DNA of 15,719 nucleotides from Promethearchaeia archaeon (GCA_029856295.1 JAHQWS010000302.1:1-15719); one strand, 5' to 3'; shown: positions 1-7,663, counted from the first letter of the stretch. Numbers and translations: made by a program. The notes: generated from the sequence alone by a model not told the origin.

Positions 1-135
1 GGTTTAGACAAAGCTATTGAACTCGATGCAGCTCAGTGGAAAAGATTTACTATAATTGAAGCAAAACGAATAATGAAGCGTTTCAATATTCCTGAAAATG
101 GAGGAATCTCGGGATTAATTAAAGCGTTAAATTAA
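1..135 (+). CDS. C-terminal end of an unrecognised protein (partial)
   Basis: Frame 1 is open from the first base of the window and stops at TAA 133-135, giving 44 residues that end in ..GLIKALN. The piece is charged and probably helical, with Lys/Arg-rich stretches around a WKRF and an AKRIMKRF segment. It contains no motif that I can assign to a family. The start and most of the protein lie left of the window. The downstream bases become very AT-rich at once, with a T6 run near 159-164, consistent with a real gene end. Function unknown. Confidence 0.55.
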   Translation, partial: GLDKAIELDAAQWKRFTIIEAKRIMKRFNIPENGGISGLIKALN

Positions 136-140
136 ATCTA

Positions 141-168
141 TTTTAAGCATATTAATAATTTTTTGCTT
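141..168 (+). terminator. possible T-rich terminator after the partial gene
   Basis: A few bases after the stop at 135 there is a T-rich stretch with AAGCA at 145-149 and its complement TGCTT at 164-168, with a T6 run just before the second arm. Archaeal termination relies mainly on U-rich tracts. The stem is only 5 bp, so the T run is the better evidence, and chance is not excluded in such AT-rich DNA. Confidence 0.25.
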
Positions 169-245
169 ATATGAATTGAAAATTTACAGAGAAACAAGAA
201 AATTAGGGAAAAATTATAAAAAAAAGGAGAATTATAGAAACAATA

Positions 246-431
246 TTATTCCTTTTTACTTTTGGGTTTTATATAGCCAAAATACGCGAAAAAGATCGCT
301 ACTAGTGCAAAGCTCCAACCTAAGAAATAAAAAAAAATATAGCCGATTATGTTCAACATGATCATCAGAATTCGATCGATAATCTGAAAATGAAAATAAG
401 TATATTTAAATTGATATGAAAGTTTAAGCAA
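246..431 (-). CDS. small two-helix membrane protein, function unknown
   Basis: The minus-strand frame encodes up to 61 residues. After a short polar/aromatic N-terminus there is a long hydrophobic stretch from about residue 21 to 54 (ILMIMLNIIGYIFFYF, then LVAIFFAYFGYI), enough for two short membrane helices, followed by a lysine-rich tail (KPKSKKE) that should stay in the cytoplasm. The longest form starts at TTG 431. ATG codons at 365 and 359 would give proteins of 39 and 37 residues, and no clear Shine-Dalgarno decides between them. The TTG lies 5 nt after the stop of the kinase gene on the same strand, so it could be co-transcribed. The overlapping plus-strand frame is Lys/Asn/Arg-rich and looks non-coding. 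Whether this is a real gene is uncertain. Confidence 0.42.
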   Translation of the reverse strand: MLKLSYQFKYTYFHFQIIDRILMIMLNIIGYIFFYFLGWSFALVAIFFAYFGYIKPKSKKE

Positions 432-436
432 AGAAA

Positions 437-1681
437 TTACAAATAAAGATATCCCTGGTGATTCCCTTTCGTCGAAAGGCGGAGCGAGCCTAAAAGAATT
501 TTTTTAACTTTCATTTGCTCTTTATACGATAAATCTGAAAAAATTAAGATATAATCTTTCTCAATACTTATTGTAAAAAGAAGTCCTAATTTAATCATAT
601 TGGAATTTTCATCGAGTAAAGAAATAATTACATAATGATATGGGAGTGTAATTAAATCTCTAATTTCGATGGTTTTTTCAACTGACTGCTTAGTTTCAGG
701 GTCATAATCAGTTTTAACAAATTGAATATCGTGCTGTGATATTGAAATGGTTATTTTTCTATAACTTTCTAAAATCTTTGCAAATTGACTCTGTCTCAGA
801 AATCTCCGCTCATCTTTAGTTTTATCATAAAAATACTGGTTAATTTCTTTAACAAGATGTAATTTTCTACCTTTTCGTAACTTTACTGCTTGTTCTTCTA
901 AAATTTTCAATTCCTCTACAGTTTCATCATGAAATACAATAATCACATCAGGATCCACTGTTTCTATGAAAAATGTTTTGTAAATAATTCCTGCTTCAGT
1001 TTTTATCCACCCATCGGTATCAATTAATATAAAATCTGTATTTTTGTGTCTTTTTATATACTCATCAATTAAATTTTTGCTCGATTGCGAAACAATAAAC
1101 TTATAATGTCCTTTTGGAAAAGTAGCTCCTATAAATACCGTATCTTCAGGGTGAATATCTTCGCTTGATATTACCGAATCCTCGAGTTTTCCAATTGAAA
1201 TTGTCGTAGGAAGGTACATAATTTGTTGACCAAGATCGGAGTCCAAATATCCGCCAGTGAAACTTTCTCTAAGAAAATTATTTGCTAAATACTTAATTAT
1301 CGTTGTTTTACCACTGCTTATGCCCAATACCATAATCTTTATTGGTTGCCCCTTTCCTTTATTATTCCTTATCGTTTTTATTAAGGAATCTTTAATTTCG
1401 ATCCACTTTTCAGGGATGGAATTTTTTGTAATAAGTTTTAGGTTTTCCTCTGTATTAGAATAAATTTCTAACTTTGATTTTTCTAACGCAAATAAAGGAA
1501 GTGTATTTGCACTCGGAACAATTATTACGTTTTCACCTTCCAGTTCTGCAAAATCTGATGATTTACTTCTCTCATCTGGAATTACCAATTTTCCAAGGAC
1601 TTCTAATTTCCCTTCTAACAAAGTGACTCTTGTTGGGCCTCTTACGATTAACGTATTTTCTTTTTTTATCTCCTTAATCAT
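437..1681 (-). CDS. Clp1/Grc3-family polynucleotide 5'-hydroxyl-kinase
   Basis: This 414-residue protein has the layout of the Clp1/Grc3 P-loop kinases, which phosphorylate the 5'-hydroxyl of RNA or DNA during RNA processing. An N-terminal beta-rich domain (about 1-90) precedes the P-loop domain. Visible motifs are a Walker A-like VLGISSGKTT (118-127), the family DxDxGQ motif as DSDLGQQ (147-153), FIGATFPKGHY (183-193, compare the family's F-[IV]-G-x-[TS]-x-P-x-GH), and Walker B with the family's TxGW as LIDTDGW (219-225). The C-terminal part resembles the small domain of archaeal homologues. Oddly, the Walker A is one residue shorter than the usual GxxxxGK[ST]. The start is ATG 1681, with 39 nt to the end of the acetyltransferase gene upstream on the same strand. 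The family call is firm; the exact RNA substrate cannot be read from sequence. Confidence 0.88.
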   Translation of the reverse strand: MIKEIKKENTLIVRGPTRVTLLEGKLEVLGKLVIPDERSKSSDFAELEGENVIIVPSANTLPLFALEKSKLEIYSNTEENLKLITKNSIPEKWIEIKDSLIKTIRNNKGKGQPIKIMVLGISSGKTTIIKYLANNFLRESFTGGYLDSDLGQQIMYLPTTISIGKLEDSVISSEDIHPEDTVFIGATFPKGHYKFIVSQSSKNLIDEYIKRHKNTDFILIDTDGWIKTEAGIIYKTFFIETVDPDVIIVFHDETVEELKILEEQAVKLRKGRKLHLVKEINQYFYDKTKDERRFLRQSQFAKILESYRKITISISQHDIQFVKTDYDPETKQSVEKTIEIRDLITLPYHYVIISLLDENSNMIKLGLLFTISIEKDYILIFSDLSYKEQMKVKKILLGSLRLSTKGNHQGYLYL

Positions 1682-1720
1682 AATACAATCAATTTATTTT
1701 ATGTGAAAATCATTTTAACA

Positions 1721-2161
1721 TTATATATTTAATTCATATACCCGAAATAGTTCATGAAATCCTAATTTTATAAATAATATAATAGCTGCTTCATCTAACT
1801 TTGTTTTTAGAGACAGTCTAATTGATTGGAGGTGGTTTTTTTTGAAATAATCTACGATATATCGCATTAAATTTTCTCCAATACCAGTTCTCCGTTTTTC
1901 TTCTTTAACAATCAAGTTAGAAATATACCCAAATCGAACACTATTGTCAGAATTTCTAATAGAGCATTGTGCCATCCCTATAACTTGATTCGTATCTTTA
2001 TCAAAAGCAACTATTACTTCTGAATGTTCTTTTCTCATATGATTTTCTAAGCTAGTCCTCCACCGTTCCTCATCAAACTCCTGACCTTTCATTATGCAAA
2101 GATTTTTCATCAAAGAGGTGATCTCATCAATATCATGCTCAGAAAATTCTCTTATTATCAT
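1721..2161 (-). CDS. GNAT-family N-acetyltransferase
   Basis: From ATG 2161 the protein is 146 residues and begins MIIREFSEHDIDEI, the usual opening strand-helix of GNAT enzymes, which transfer acetyl from acetyl-CoA to an amine. The central strands VIVAFDKDTNQVIGMAQ and YISNLIVKEEKRRTGIGENLM follow, with acetyl-CoA-binding motif A R-R-T-G-I-G at about 90-95. The end LGFHELFRVYEL matches the usual GF.. C-terminal strand. A longer reading from ATG 2254 (177 residues) adds an Asn/Ile/Phe-rich stretch outside the domain, so I prefer the shorter start; the extra region is probably leader DNA. The acceptor substrate cannot be told. It sits between FmdE and the Clp1/Grc3 kinase on the same strand, with gaps of 112 and 39 nt, so it may share a transcript with the kinase. 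Confidence 0.85.
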   Translation of the reverse strand: MIIREFSEHDIDEITSLMKNLCIMKGQEFDEERWRTSLENHMRKEHSEVIVAFDKDTNQVIGMAQCSIRNSDNSVRFGYISNLIVKEEKRRTGIGENLMRYIVDYFKKNHLQSIRLSLKTKLDEAAIILFIKLGFHELFRVYELNI

Positions 2162-2273
2162 TATATAAAAGTTTTTAAAATCTAAACCATCAAAAGTATA
2201 ATTAATTTTAGTAATTAAGTAATTAATAAATATTTTAATTTTTAAGAGTTCCATATCATTTAAGGGATAAATT

Positions 2274-2810
2274 TTACTTTAATTTTTCATAACAAGGGAT
2301 ACATAGTTTTTTACCCTTAAATTCCTTAATACGTGTACCCATCGTAGGATCTCCACAGTTTTCACAAATTATGGATTCATGAATTTGAGCGAACTGAGGG
2401 GGATCAAATTCAACTTTTTGGATGTTGAAAATATCTTTGGGATTAGCATCAAGAAGCTTTTGGATTCTCTCTTCCCGAGGTAAATCCCTACCGCCAAAAC
2501 TACTATTCTTTAATGACAATTTTATTGCTTTTTTATTAGTCCGATTATAAAATGTAAAATTGTTTTTTCCATAATCAAGATGAATTAAATTTCCTTTACC
2601 AAATGTTGTACCAAGTAATGCTTGTATCGCATCAACACTACAGTTATCGTTTTCTACAACTGCGACAATTTCCTCGTCCAATGAGAAATCCATTCCATGC
2701 TCCAATATATATTTTGAAACTAACACTCCAATTGTCACTCCAGGGCATTCATGGCCGTGAAACTTCACCGCTTTTTCCATTAATTCTTCTGTTTCCAAAT
2801 TAATAGTCAC
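2274..2810 (-). CDS. FmdE-like protein with C-terminal zinc finger
   Basis: The 178-residue protein carries the FmdE domain, named for subunit E of tungsten/molybdenum formylmethanofuran dehydrogenase. Signature segments are FHGHECPG (17-24), ENDNCSVDAIQ (53-63) and GTTFGKGNLI (67-76), with the conserved His and Cys that bind metal in this fold. The C-terminus has a CENC (149-152) and CIPC (170-173) pair, a treble-clef type zinc site common in longer FmdE proteins. The start is GTG 2810; ATG 2780 would remove ten residues just before the domain. No other Fmd/Fwd subunit is in the window, so a role in methanofuran chemistry is not supported by context, and many stand-alone FmdE proteins have no known function. 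It is divergent from the Mut7-C gene. Confidence 0.88.
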   Translation of the reverse strand: MTINLETEELMEKAVKFHGHECPGVTIGVLVSKYILEHGMDFSLDEEIVAVVENDNCSVDAIQALLGTTFGKGNLIHLDYGKNNFTFYNRTNKKAIKLSLKNSSFGGRDLPREERIQKLLDANPKDIFNIQKVEFDPPQFAQIHESIICENCGDPTMGTRIKEFKGKKLCIPCYEKLK

Positions 2811-2846
2811 TATTATATAATTTACTTTAATTAATCAATTACGCAA

Positions 2847-2856
2847 TTTAAATAAT
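2847..2856 (+). promoter_or_regulatory. TATA-like box for the Mut7-C gene
   Basis: TTTAAATAAT lies 25-34 nt before the ATG at 2881. In archaea the TATA box centre is usually about 27 nt before the transcription start, so this would give a nearly leaderless transcript and favours ATG 2881 over the earlier ATG 2863. AT-rich background makes chance matches easy. Confidence 0.35.
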
Positions 2857-2880
2857 CTTCTAATGATTTATATATTTGAG

Positions 2881-3354
2881 ATGAAATTTTTAGTTGACGC
2901 TATGTGTGGAAAACTTAAGACTTTCTTAAGGATTTTTGGTTATGATACCATTTATGCTGACGATTTAGAAGAATATTTCAATATTAGTCCCGTACCTGAT
3001 GAGAAATTAGCTGATTATGCGCTTGAAAATAATCGTATTATTATAACGAGAGATAATTCTTTTTACAAAAAACATAGAGATCGAAGCATATTCTTAGAAG
3101 GAGAAGGTGTGTATAATTATTTGAATCAACTTAAGAATTCATTACCTTTGGAATACAAGTTTAATATGCAGAAAGCCCGTTGTTCCGTTTGCAATTCAGC
3201 CTTAGAAAAAGTAAGGGACAAAAACAAAATAAAAAATGATGTTAAGCCTGAAACGTTCAAGTATAATGAGGATTTCTATCAATGTACAAAGTGTAAAAAA
3301 GTGTATTGGAAAGGAACCCACATAGAAAAAATTATGGAAAGATTAAAAATGTAG
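2881..3354 (+). CDS. Mut7-C RNase-domain protein (PIN-like) with zinc ribbon
   Basis: From ATG 2881 the protein is 157 residues and opens MKFLVDAMCGKLKTFLRIFGYDT, the typical start of the Mut7-C (DUF82) family, a PIN-like nuclease domain named from the C-terminus of the worm Mut-7 exonuclease. Acidic residues at the expected places are the Asp in FLVDAM, the Asp pair in YADDLEE, and the Asp in ITRDNSF. The C-terminal part is a zinc ribbon, CSVC then CTKC, followed by the family's VYWKGTH. The upstream ATG 2863 adds six residues (MIYIFE) outside the domain, and a TATA-like box fits the second ATG better. RNase activity is inferred from the fold; no substrate is known. The gene ends 10 nt from a convergent gene. 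Confidence 0.88.
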   Translation: MKFLVDAMCGKLKTFLRIFGYDTIYADDLEEYFNISPVPDEKLADYALENNRIIITRDNSFYKKHRDRSIFLEGEGVYNYLNQLKNSLPLEYKFNMQKARCSVCNSALEKVRDKNKIKNDVKPETFKYNEDFYQCTKCKKVYWKGTHIEKIMERLKM

Positions 3355-3363
3355 CAAGAGAAT

Positions 3364-3378
3364 ATTATTCCTTTTTTC
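3364..3378 (+). terminator. U-tract terminator for the Mut7-C gene
   Basis: Ten bases after the Mut7-C stop, the plus strand reads ATTATTCCTTTTTTC with a T6 run at 3372-3377. U-rich tracts of this sort end transcription in archaea without a stem. It overlaps the last codons of the convergent 77-residue gene, whose KKE end supplies the T run on this strand, so it may be only a by-product of coding. Confidence 0.35.
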
Positions 3379-3598
3379 TAAAATGTGTGCCTTTAATATC
3401 ATCAAATCTTTTCTTAGTAGTTGCCATATCTTCCGTACAATTACCTTTTTGGTACATGGAATATGCTTGATTTAATAATTCAAGACATTTTTTATATTCC
3501 CTGTTCGCATAATGATTATCTACAAGAGAGATAAGATAATCTCCTTTTTTTTTATAGAACTGTATAAACTGATCTGACGTGTCGATTTTTTTACTCAT
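3365..3598 (-). CDS. small helical protein, function unknown
   Basis: ATG 3598 opens a 77-residue, soluble and highly charged protein. Residues from about 15 to 55 (FYKKKGDYLISLVDN.. then ANREYKKCLELLNQAYSMY) form a helix-turn-helix pattern reminiscent of one TPR-like hairpin, with the alanine, tyrosine and leucine spacing of such repeats, followed by a basic C-terminal helix (ATTKKRFDDIKG..). A single repeat is too little to assign a family. There is no signal peptide or membrane segment. It lies tail-to-tail with Mut7-C and head-to-head with the oxidoreductase gene, so it is probably transcribed alone. Composition looks coding, but I do not recognise the family. Confidence 0.6.
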   Translation of the reverse strand: MSKKIDTSDQFIQFYKKKGDYLISLVDNHYANREYKKCLELLNQAYSMYQKGNCTEDMATTKKRFDDIKGTHFRKKE

Positions 3599-3750
3599 TA
3601 TTATTACATTCCAAATTTAAATTTAAAATATAATTTATTAAATATTCTTCATCATAATAAAATTAACTAAAACGAAAAGATTAAACGATTCAAATAACTA
3701 AAAAATAGTTTTTACAATAATAGGTATTATATTTATTTTAAATTGACAAA

Positions 3751-3755
3751 GGGGG
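3751..3755 (+). promoter_or_regulatory. Shine-Dalgarno-like site deciding the oxidoreductase start
   Basis: GGGGG in AAAGGGGGATAAAATG lies 5 nt before ATG 3761. It supports that ATG over the in-frame TTG at 3743, which would add MTKGDK and would place the purine run inside the coding region. The domain also begins right after the ATG. Confidence 0.5.
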
Positions 3756-3760
3756 ATAAA

Positions 3761-5011
3761 ATGATAAATATTGGAATAATTGGTCTTGGTAATATGGGAA
3801 TTGGTCATTGCCTTGGGTTTGATAGGCTATCAGAATGCCGAGTTGTTGCCGTAGCTGATCCCGACGAAAAGCAATTGGAAAATAGTAAAAATGCATTTAG
3901 AAAGAATTCTCCACAATTATTTACTGATTATAAAGATATGTTAAAAATGTCTGAACTCGATGCGGTTGTTATTGCAACTCCAACTTATTATCATACCCAA
4001 ATAGCGATTGATGCCTTAAAAGTAAATAAAGATGTTTTTTTAGAAAAGCCCATAGCACCAACCCTTGAGGAAACGGATGTAATCATTAAGGAATATGCGA
4101 ATACAGATCGGATACTCCAAGTGGGCTTGGTCTATCGGTATTCCAATCTTTATCGGACTATGGCTCATTTAATTGAAAAGGGGACTTTCGGAAATGTGAT
4201 GATGGCATACTGTAAAGAATATAGAGATAATTTTCCAAGCCACTGGTTTTTTGACGAGAGTCAATCAGGGGGGGCACTTTTAGATAAAAATTGTCATCAT
4301 TTTGATCTTTTTAGTTGGTTTATTCGGTCTCCTCCAAAAAAAGTCTATGCGATGGGAGGGAAACATCTTTACAAACCAGGGCATAAAATTCAATGTGCTT
4401 ATTCTTCACATCAAGGGGAACCTTTAAAAGACCCAACAATTGTAGATCACGCCAATGTTTTAATTGAATATGAAAATGGGGCAAAGGGGAACTTGGGGTT
4501 ATGTATGTATGAAATTGAACCCATAGAGGGCCTTGAAATTGGAATTATGGGTGATAATGGTACATGGGCGTTAACAAAGAAAGACATAAAGCTCACCATT
4601 GCAGGAGGTCCAGTTGGAAAATTAAAAGAAGTTATAGTCGATTATTACTCTGATAATGAGAGAGTTGGTCATATTGGATGTCAGACAGAACGAAGGGAAT
4701 TTTTAGAATGTGTTAAATCGAGAGAACAACCATATGCTAATTTATCAATCGCAAGGGAAGCATGTGTCATTTCATTTGCGGCTGAAAAGTCAATTAAAGA
4801 ACGGCGTGCAGTTTCCATTTTAGAATTTGCAAATCCAGAAATTGATGCCATTTTTCAAAAGTTAGGATATAAAAAACAACCGAATACTCCATCCGTCTTT
4901 TCATTGGAAGAAAAAAAGGTAAAGTCAAGAAAAAAGCTGGAGTTAAAGGTGAAAGAGAGAGCAATAAAGCGAGAATTAGAAAAAGTTAAAGAAGAAATTA
5001 GAAATCTCTAA
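3761..5011 (+). CDS. Gfo/Idh/MocA-family oxidoreductase
   Basis: From ATG 3761 the protein is 416 residues. It opens with the Rossmann NAD(P) motif GIIGLGNMGIGH, then VVAVADPD at the end of the second strand, ATPTYYHTQIA, and the family's EKP motif in FLEKPIA, whose lysine is catalytic in sugar dehydrogenases. The second domain has GGALLDKNCHHFDLF, the usual Gly-rich stretch with the Asp and His that act in catalysis. Enzymes of this family oxidise or reduce sugars, inositols and related compounds with NAD(P); the substrate cannot be told here. The last 35-40 residues form a Lys/Glu-rich helix (SLEEKKVKSRKKLELKVK.. to the end) that is not part of the standard fold. The gene ends with tandem TAATAA, 15 nt from the convergent aroC end. 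Its promoter region is shared with the divergent 77-residue gene. Confidence 0.9.
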   Translation: MINIGIIGLGNMGIGHCLGFDRLSECRVVAVADPDEKQLENSKNAFRKNSPQLFTDYKDMLKMSELDAVVIATPTYYHTQIAIDALKVNKDVFLEKPIAPTLEETDVIIKEYANTDRILQVGLVYRYSNLYRTMAHLIEKGTFGNVMMAYCKEYRDNFPSHWFFDESQSGGALLDKNCHHFDLFSWFIRSPPKKVYAMGGKHLYKPGHKIQCAYSSHQGEPLKDPTIVDHANVLIEYENGAKGNLGLCMYEIEPIEGLEIGIMGDNGTWALTKKDIKLTIAGGPVGKLKEVIVDYYSDNERVGHIGCQTERREFLECVKSREQPYANLSIAREACVISFAAEKSIKERRAVSILEFANPEIDAIFQKLGYKKQPNTPSVFSLEEKKVKSRKKLELKVKERAIKRELEKVKEEIRNL

Positions 5012-5026
5012 TAAACATTTCAGATT

Positions 5027-6136
5027 TTAAGATTTAAATACTAAAGGGACTCTTCCCTCAGTTAATAAGAAATCTAATAAAACTATAGCCGTCATAGCTT
5101 CTACGACTACAATAGCTCTTGGAACAATACAAGGATCATGTCTACCGGTAATCTCTATTTCAGTGTTTTTCATAGTTTCAAAATTTACTGTTTTTTGAGG
5201 AATTCCAATTGTCGCGGTTGGTTTAACTGCTACGCTAAATTCAATGGGCATTCCCGTAGAAATTCCTCCTATTATGCCCCCTGAATCGTTTTTAGTTGTT
5301 TGAATTTTTCCATCTTTAATAGTCCAAGGATCATTATGTTCAGAGCCTTTCATTTTAGCTGCCTGGAATCCTGCTCCAAATTCTATTCCTTTTATTGCTG
5401 GTATAGAAAATATTGCCTTACTTATATTAGACTCAAGACTGTTAAATATTGGTCCGCCAATACCCTCAGGAAAATTAATCACTATACATTTAATCGTTCC
5501 GCCGATGGAGTCTTTTTGATTTTTAACTTTTTCTATTTTCTGCTCCATTAATTTTGATTTTTCAGAATTTAAGGCTCCCACAAGAGACTTTTCTCTTAAA
5601 TCTACAAACTTTTGAACATCATCAATACAATAATCTTCATCATCAACAATAGTTCCAATACTTTTAGTATACGCAAGTACGCTAATATCATATTTCGATA
5701 ATACTTGCTTAGCAATAGCTCCCGCCATCACAAATCCTGCTGTGATCCGCCCTGAGAATCGTCCAGCACCTCTATAATCTGCGAATCCACCATACTTTTT
5801 TAAGGCAGTATAATCTACTTGAGATGGCCTTAAAACTTTTTTAAATTTTTCATATTTCGAAGAATCTACATCTTCATTTTCAACTACCAGGCAAATAGGA
5901 GCACCTGTGGTTTTTCCATTGAAGATTCCAGATAATATTTTAACTTTATCTGTTTCAGAACGAGAGGTCGTTAAATGAGATTGACCGGGGCTACGTTTAT
6001 TTAATTCGTTCTGAATGAACTCTGAATCGAAATCCATCCCTGAAGGAACTCCATCAACTATAATTCCAATTAGTTTTCCGTGGCTTTCACCAAACGAGGT
6101 TATTTTAAATCTCGTCCCTAACGTATTATCTCCCAA
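5027..6136 (-). CDS. aroC: chorismate synthase
   Basis: This 369-residue protein converts 5-enolpyruvylshikimate-3-phosphate to chorismate, the last step of the shikimate pathway, using reduced FMN. All the family signatures are present: FGESHG (15-20), RGAGRFSGRITA (122-133), GGISTGMPI (290-298) and GRHDPCIVPRA (331-341) followed by VVVEAM. Length is normal. The start codon is TTG at 6136: the family begins NTLGxRF.. right after it, and an in-frame TAA lies a few codons upstream (6155-6157) with no ATG between. A T-rich/A-rich 135-nt gap separates it from the transporter gene upstream on the same strand, so it probably has its own promoter. Its pathway partner aroA lies 3.5 kb away on the other strand. 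Confidence 0.97.
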   Translation of the reverse strand: MGDNTLGTRFKITSFGESHGKLIGIIVDGVPSGMDFDSEFIQNELNKRSPGQSHLTTSRSETDKVKILSGIFNGKTTGAPICLVVENEDVDSSKYEKFKKVLRPSQVDYTALKKYGGFADYRGAGRFSGRITAGFVMAGAIAKQVLSKYDISVLAYTKSIGTIVDDEDYCIDDVQKFVDLREKSLVGALNSEKSKLMEQKIEKVKNQKDSIGGTIKCIVINFPEGIGGPIFNSLESNISKAIFSIPAIKGIEFGAGFQAAKMKGSEHNDPWTIKDGKIQTTKNDSGGIIGGISTGMPIEFSVAVKPTATIGIPQKTVNFETMKNTEIEITGRHDPCIVPRAIVVVEAMTAIVLLDFLLTEGRVPLVFKS

Positions 6137-6246
6137 GATATTTTCAGTTTTTTTTTAATTTGATAATTACTATTTATCTTATTTTTAGAATATCTATAAA
6201 TGCTTTTAATTGATTATATTTTCCATTTTTAATAAAAATAATTTAA

Positions 6247-6261
6247 GAAAAAAAGAAAAAA
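6247..6261 (-). terminator. U-rich terminator after the transporter gene
   Basis: Just past the transporter stop (6272-6274), the minus strand reads a run of T6, C, T7 (complement of 6248-6261). Such uninterrupted U-rich tracts are the known intrinsic termination signal in archaea. It separates the transporter from aroC, which lies downstream on the same strand. Confidence 0.5.
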
Positions 6262-6271
6262 TTTGGATAAT

Positions 6272-7663
6272 TTAGACTTTCTGCTGCTCGAATGCCCTTT
6301 TTTTCTCCTCGTGTAACCGAATTACTTCTTCTTTTACTTTTCTTAAACGTTCTCCTTTCAAAGGATATTTTGTATAGATTAGGATTCCAATAAACATAAC
6401 TATTGCTGGAATTAATCCAATGAGTAAACGAATACCTAATAATGCTGACTCTGATTGTGTTGCGGCTCCAGATTGAAATCCACTGAGGGAAAGCACGACT
6501 GCCATAGTTACATATGATAAGGAGACTGAGCCTTTAGCAATAAAACTTCTTATTCCTTGAAACATTCCTTCTCTTCGTACTCCGGTAATTGTTTCATCCT
6601 CATCAATGACGTCGGCATAAAGCGTTTGGGGTAATAAAATTACTCCCGCGAATCCAATTCCTAAAATAGCGATCGCAATAACGAATATTACAATATTGAA
6701 AACAAAAAGGAGTAGTATGAATGCTAAACCAAAAAGAAACATTGCCGCCATAGTTACTCGAACTGTTCCATATTTTTGGCTTAACTTATACCATAGGAGT
6801 AGACAAGGAATTGCTGTGATAAACATAAATAATAAAGATATAGCAGTCTCTAATTCACTCATTTTCAAATTATACGTTGCAAAGAAAATGGCCGTTGCTG
6901 CTCCTATAACATAGGCTACAGAGATACATAGCCATGCTAAAACAACTACTCTAAAGGCCTTATTCTTCCAAGTATATTTTATTGCTTTTGAAAGACTTAA
7001 AGCTTGTGCTGTATAGAAGATTTCTTGTTCTTTTGTCACAGCAGTTGCAGTAAATATAGAAATCACCATAATTATTCCAAGAATTATTGCCATAAGTAAC
7101 CAAGACATAGCTGGAGAATATCCTAACCCCCGAAAAATTCCTACAAGAATAAGCGAAAGAACAAAACCTAAAATAAGAGCTATAATATCAAAAAATTCAA
7201 GATATCCTGCTATTTCTAAACGCTCGCCAATATCTGATGTCATTTCAGGATATAATGCACTGTACGAGAGCGAAACCATAGTATACATCCATTCAAAAAT
7301 CAACATTATCACTAAAAAATAAATAAATATCATAAATTGTTCATTAAAAGGATTCCACCAAAGAAGAACAAAAGTAATCATTAAGGGGATAGTACCGAAT
7401 ATCATATAAGGGCGCCTTCTGCCCCATCGGGTCTTAGTTTTATCTGATAGATGTCCCATAATGGGATCATTAAACATATCCCAGATTCCAAGTATTCCTA
7501 GTGCGATACCAATCCAAATAGGATCTAAACCTATCACAGTCGCATAAAAGAAAAAAATATATGTAGAAAATGTCCAAGTTGTAACTATACTTCCTAAATA
7601 TCCAAAGCTGTAACCTATTTTAGTTTTTTTAGTAAGATTGCGTTCATTTCCATTTCCATTCAT
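6272..7663 (-). CDS. GPH-family (MFS) sugar:cation symporter
   Basis: This 463-residue protein has about twelve membrane helices and resembles MelB-type glycoside-pentoside-hexuronide:cation symporters, which import sugars or glycosides with Na+ or H+. The strongest evidence is the loop after helix 2: WDMFNDPIMGHLSDKTKTRWGRRRPYM (61-87), with the two Asp of the cation site region, the DPxxG..SD segment and the RxGRRRP of this family. The N-terminus (MNGNGNERNLTKKTKIGYSFG) and the KIGYSFG opening also fit. The C-terminal tail is basic and cytoplasmic. Substrate cannot be read from sequence. It lies between aroC and the membrane hydrolase on the same strand, with AT-rich gaps of 135 and 168 nt, so joint transcription is possible but not shown. 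Confidence 0.88.
   Translation of the reverse strand: MNGNGNERNLTKKTKIGYSFGYLGSIVTTWTFSTYIFFFYATVIGLDPIWIGIALGILGIWDMFNDPIMGHLSDKTKTRWGRRRPYMIFGTIPLMITFVLLWWNPFNEQFMIFIYFLVIMLIFEWMYTMVSLSYSALYPEMTSDIGERLEIAGYLEFFDIIALILGFVLSLILVGIFRGLGYSPAMSWLLMAIILGIIMVISIFTATAVTKEQEIFYTAQALSLSKAIKYTWKNKAFRVVVLAWLCISVAYVIGAATAIFFATYNLKMSELETAISLLFMFITAIPCLLLWYKLSQKYGTVRVTMAAMFLFGLAFILLLFVFNIVIFVIAIAILGIGFAGVILLPQTLYADVIDEDETITGVRREGMFQGIRSFIAKGSVSLSYVTMAVVLSLSGFQSGAATQSESALLGIRLLIGLIPAIVMFIGILIYTKYPLKGERLRKVKEEVIRLHEEKKRAFEQQKV

Noticed and set aside
176..361. Plus-strand frame of 61 codons over the small membrane protein region
   Set aside because: It is rich in Lys, Asn, Arg and Tyr as expected for random AT-rich DNA, and the opposite strand reads as a clean hydrophobic protein.
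2162..2254. Extended N-terminus of the GNAT protein from ATG 2254
   Set aside because: The extra 31 residues are Ile/Asn/Phe/Tyr-rich and precede the usual GNAT opening; more likely untranslated leader.
437..3354. Idea that Clp1/Grc3 kinase, GNAT, FmdE and Mut7-C form an RNA repair or defence system
   Set aside because: Each is a common stand-alone archaeal gene, gaps are large enough for separate promoters, and no toxin, effector or sensor domain is present.
3696..3710. AACTA/TAGTT inverted repeat upstream of the oxidoreductase
   Set aside because: Only 5-bp arms around an A5 spacer in very AT-rich DNA; easily chance.
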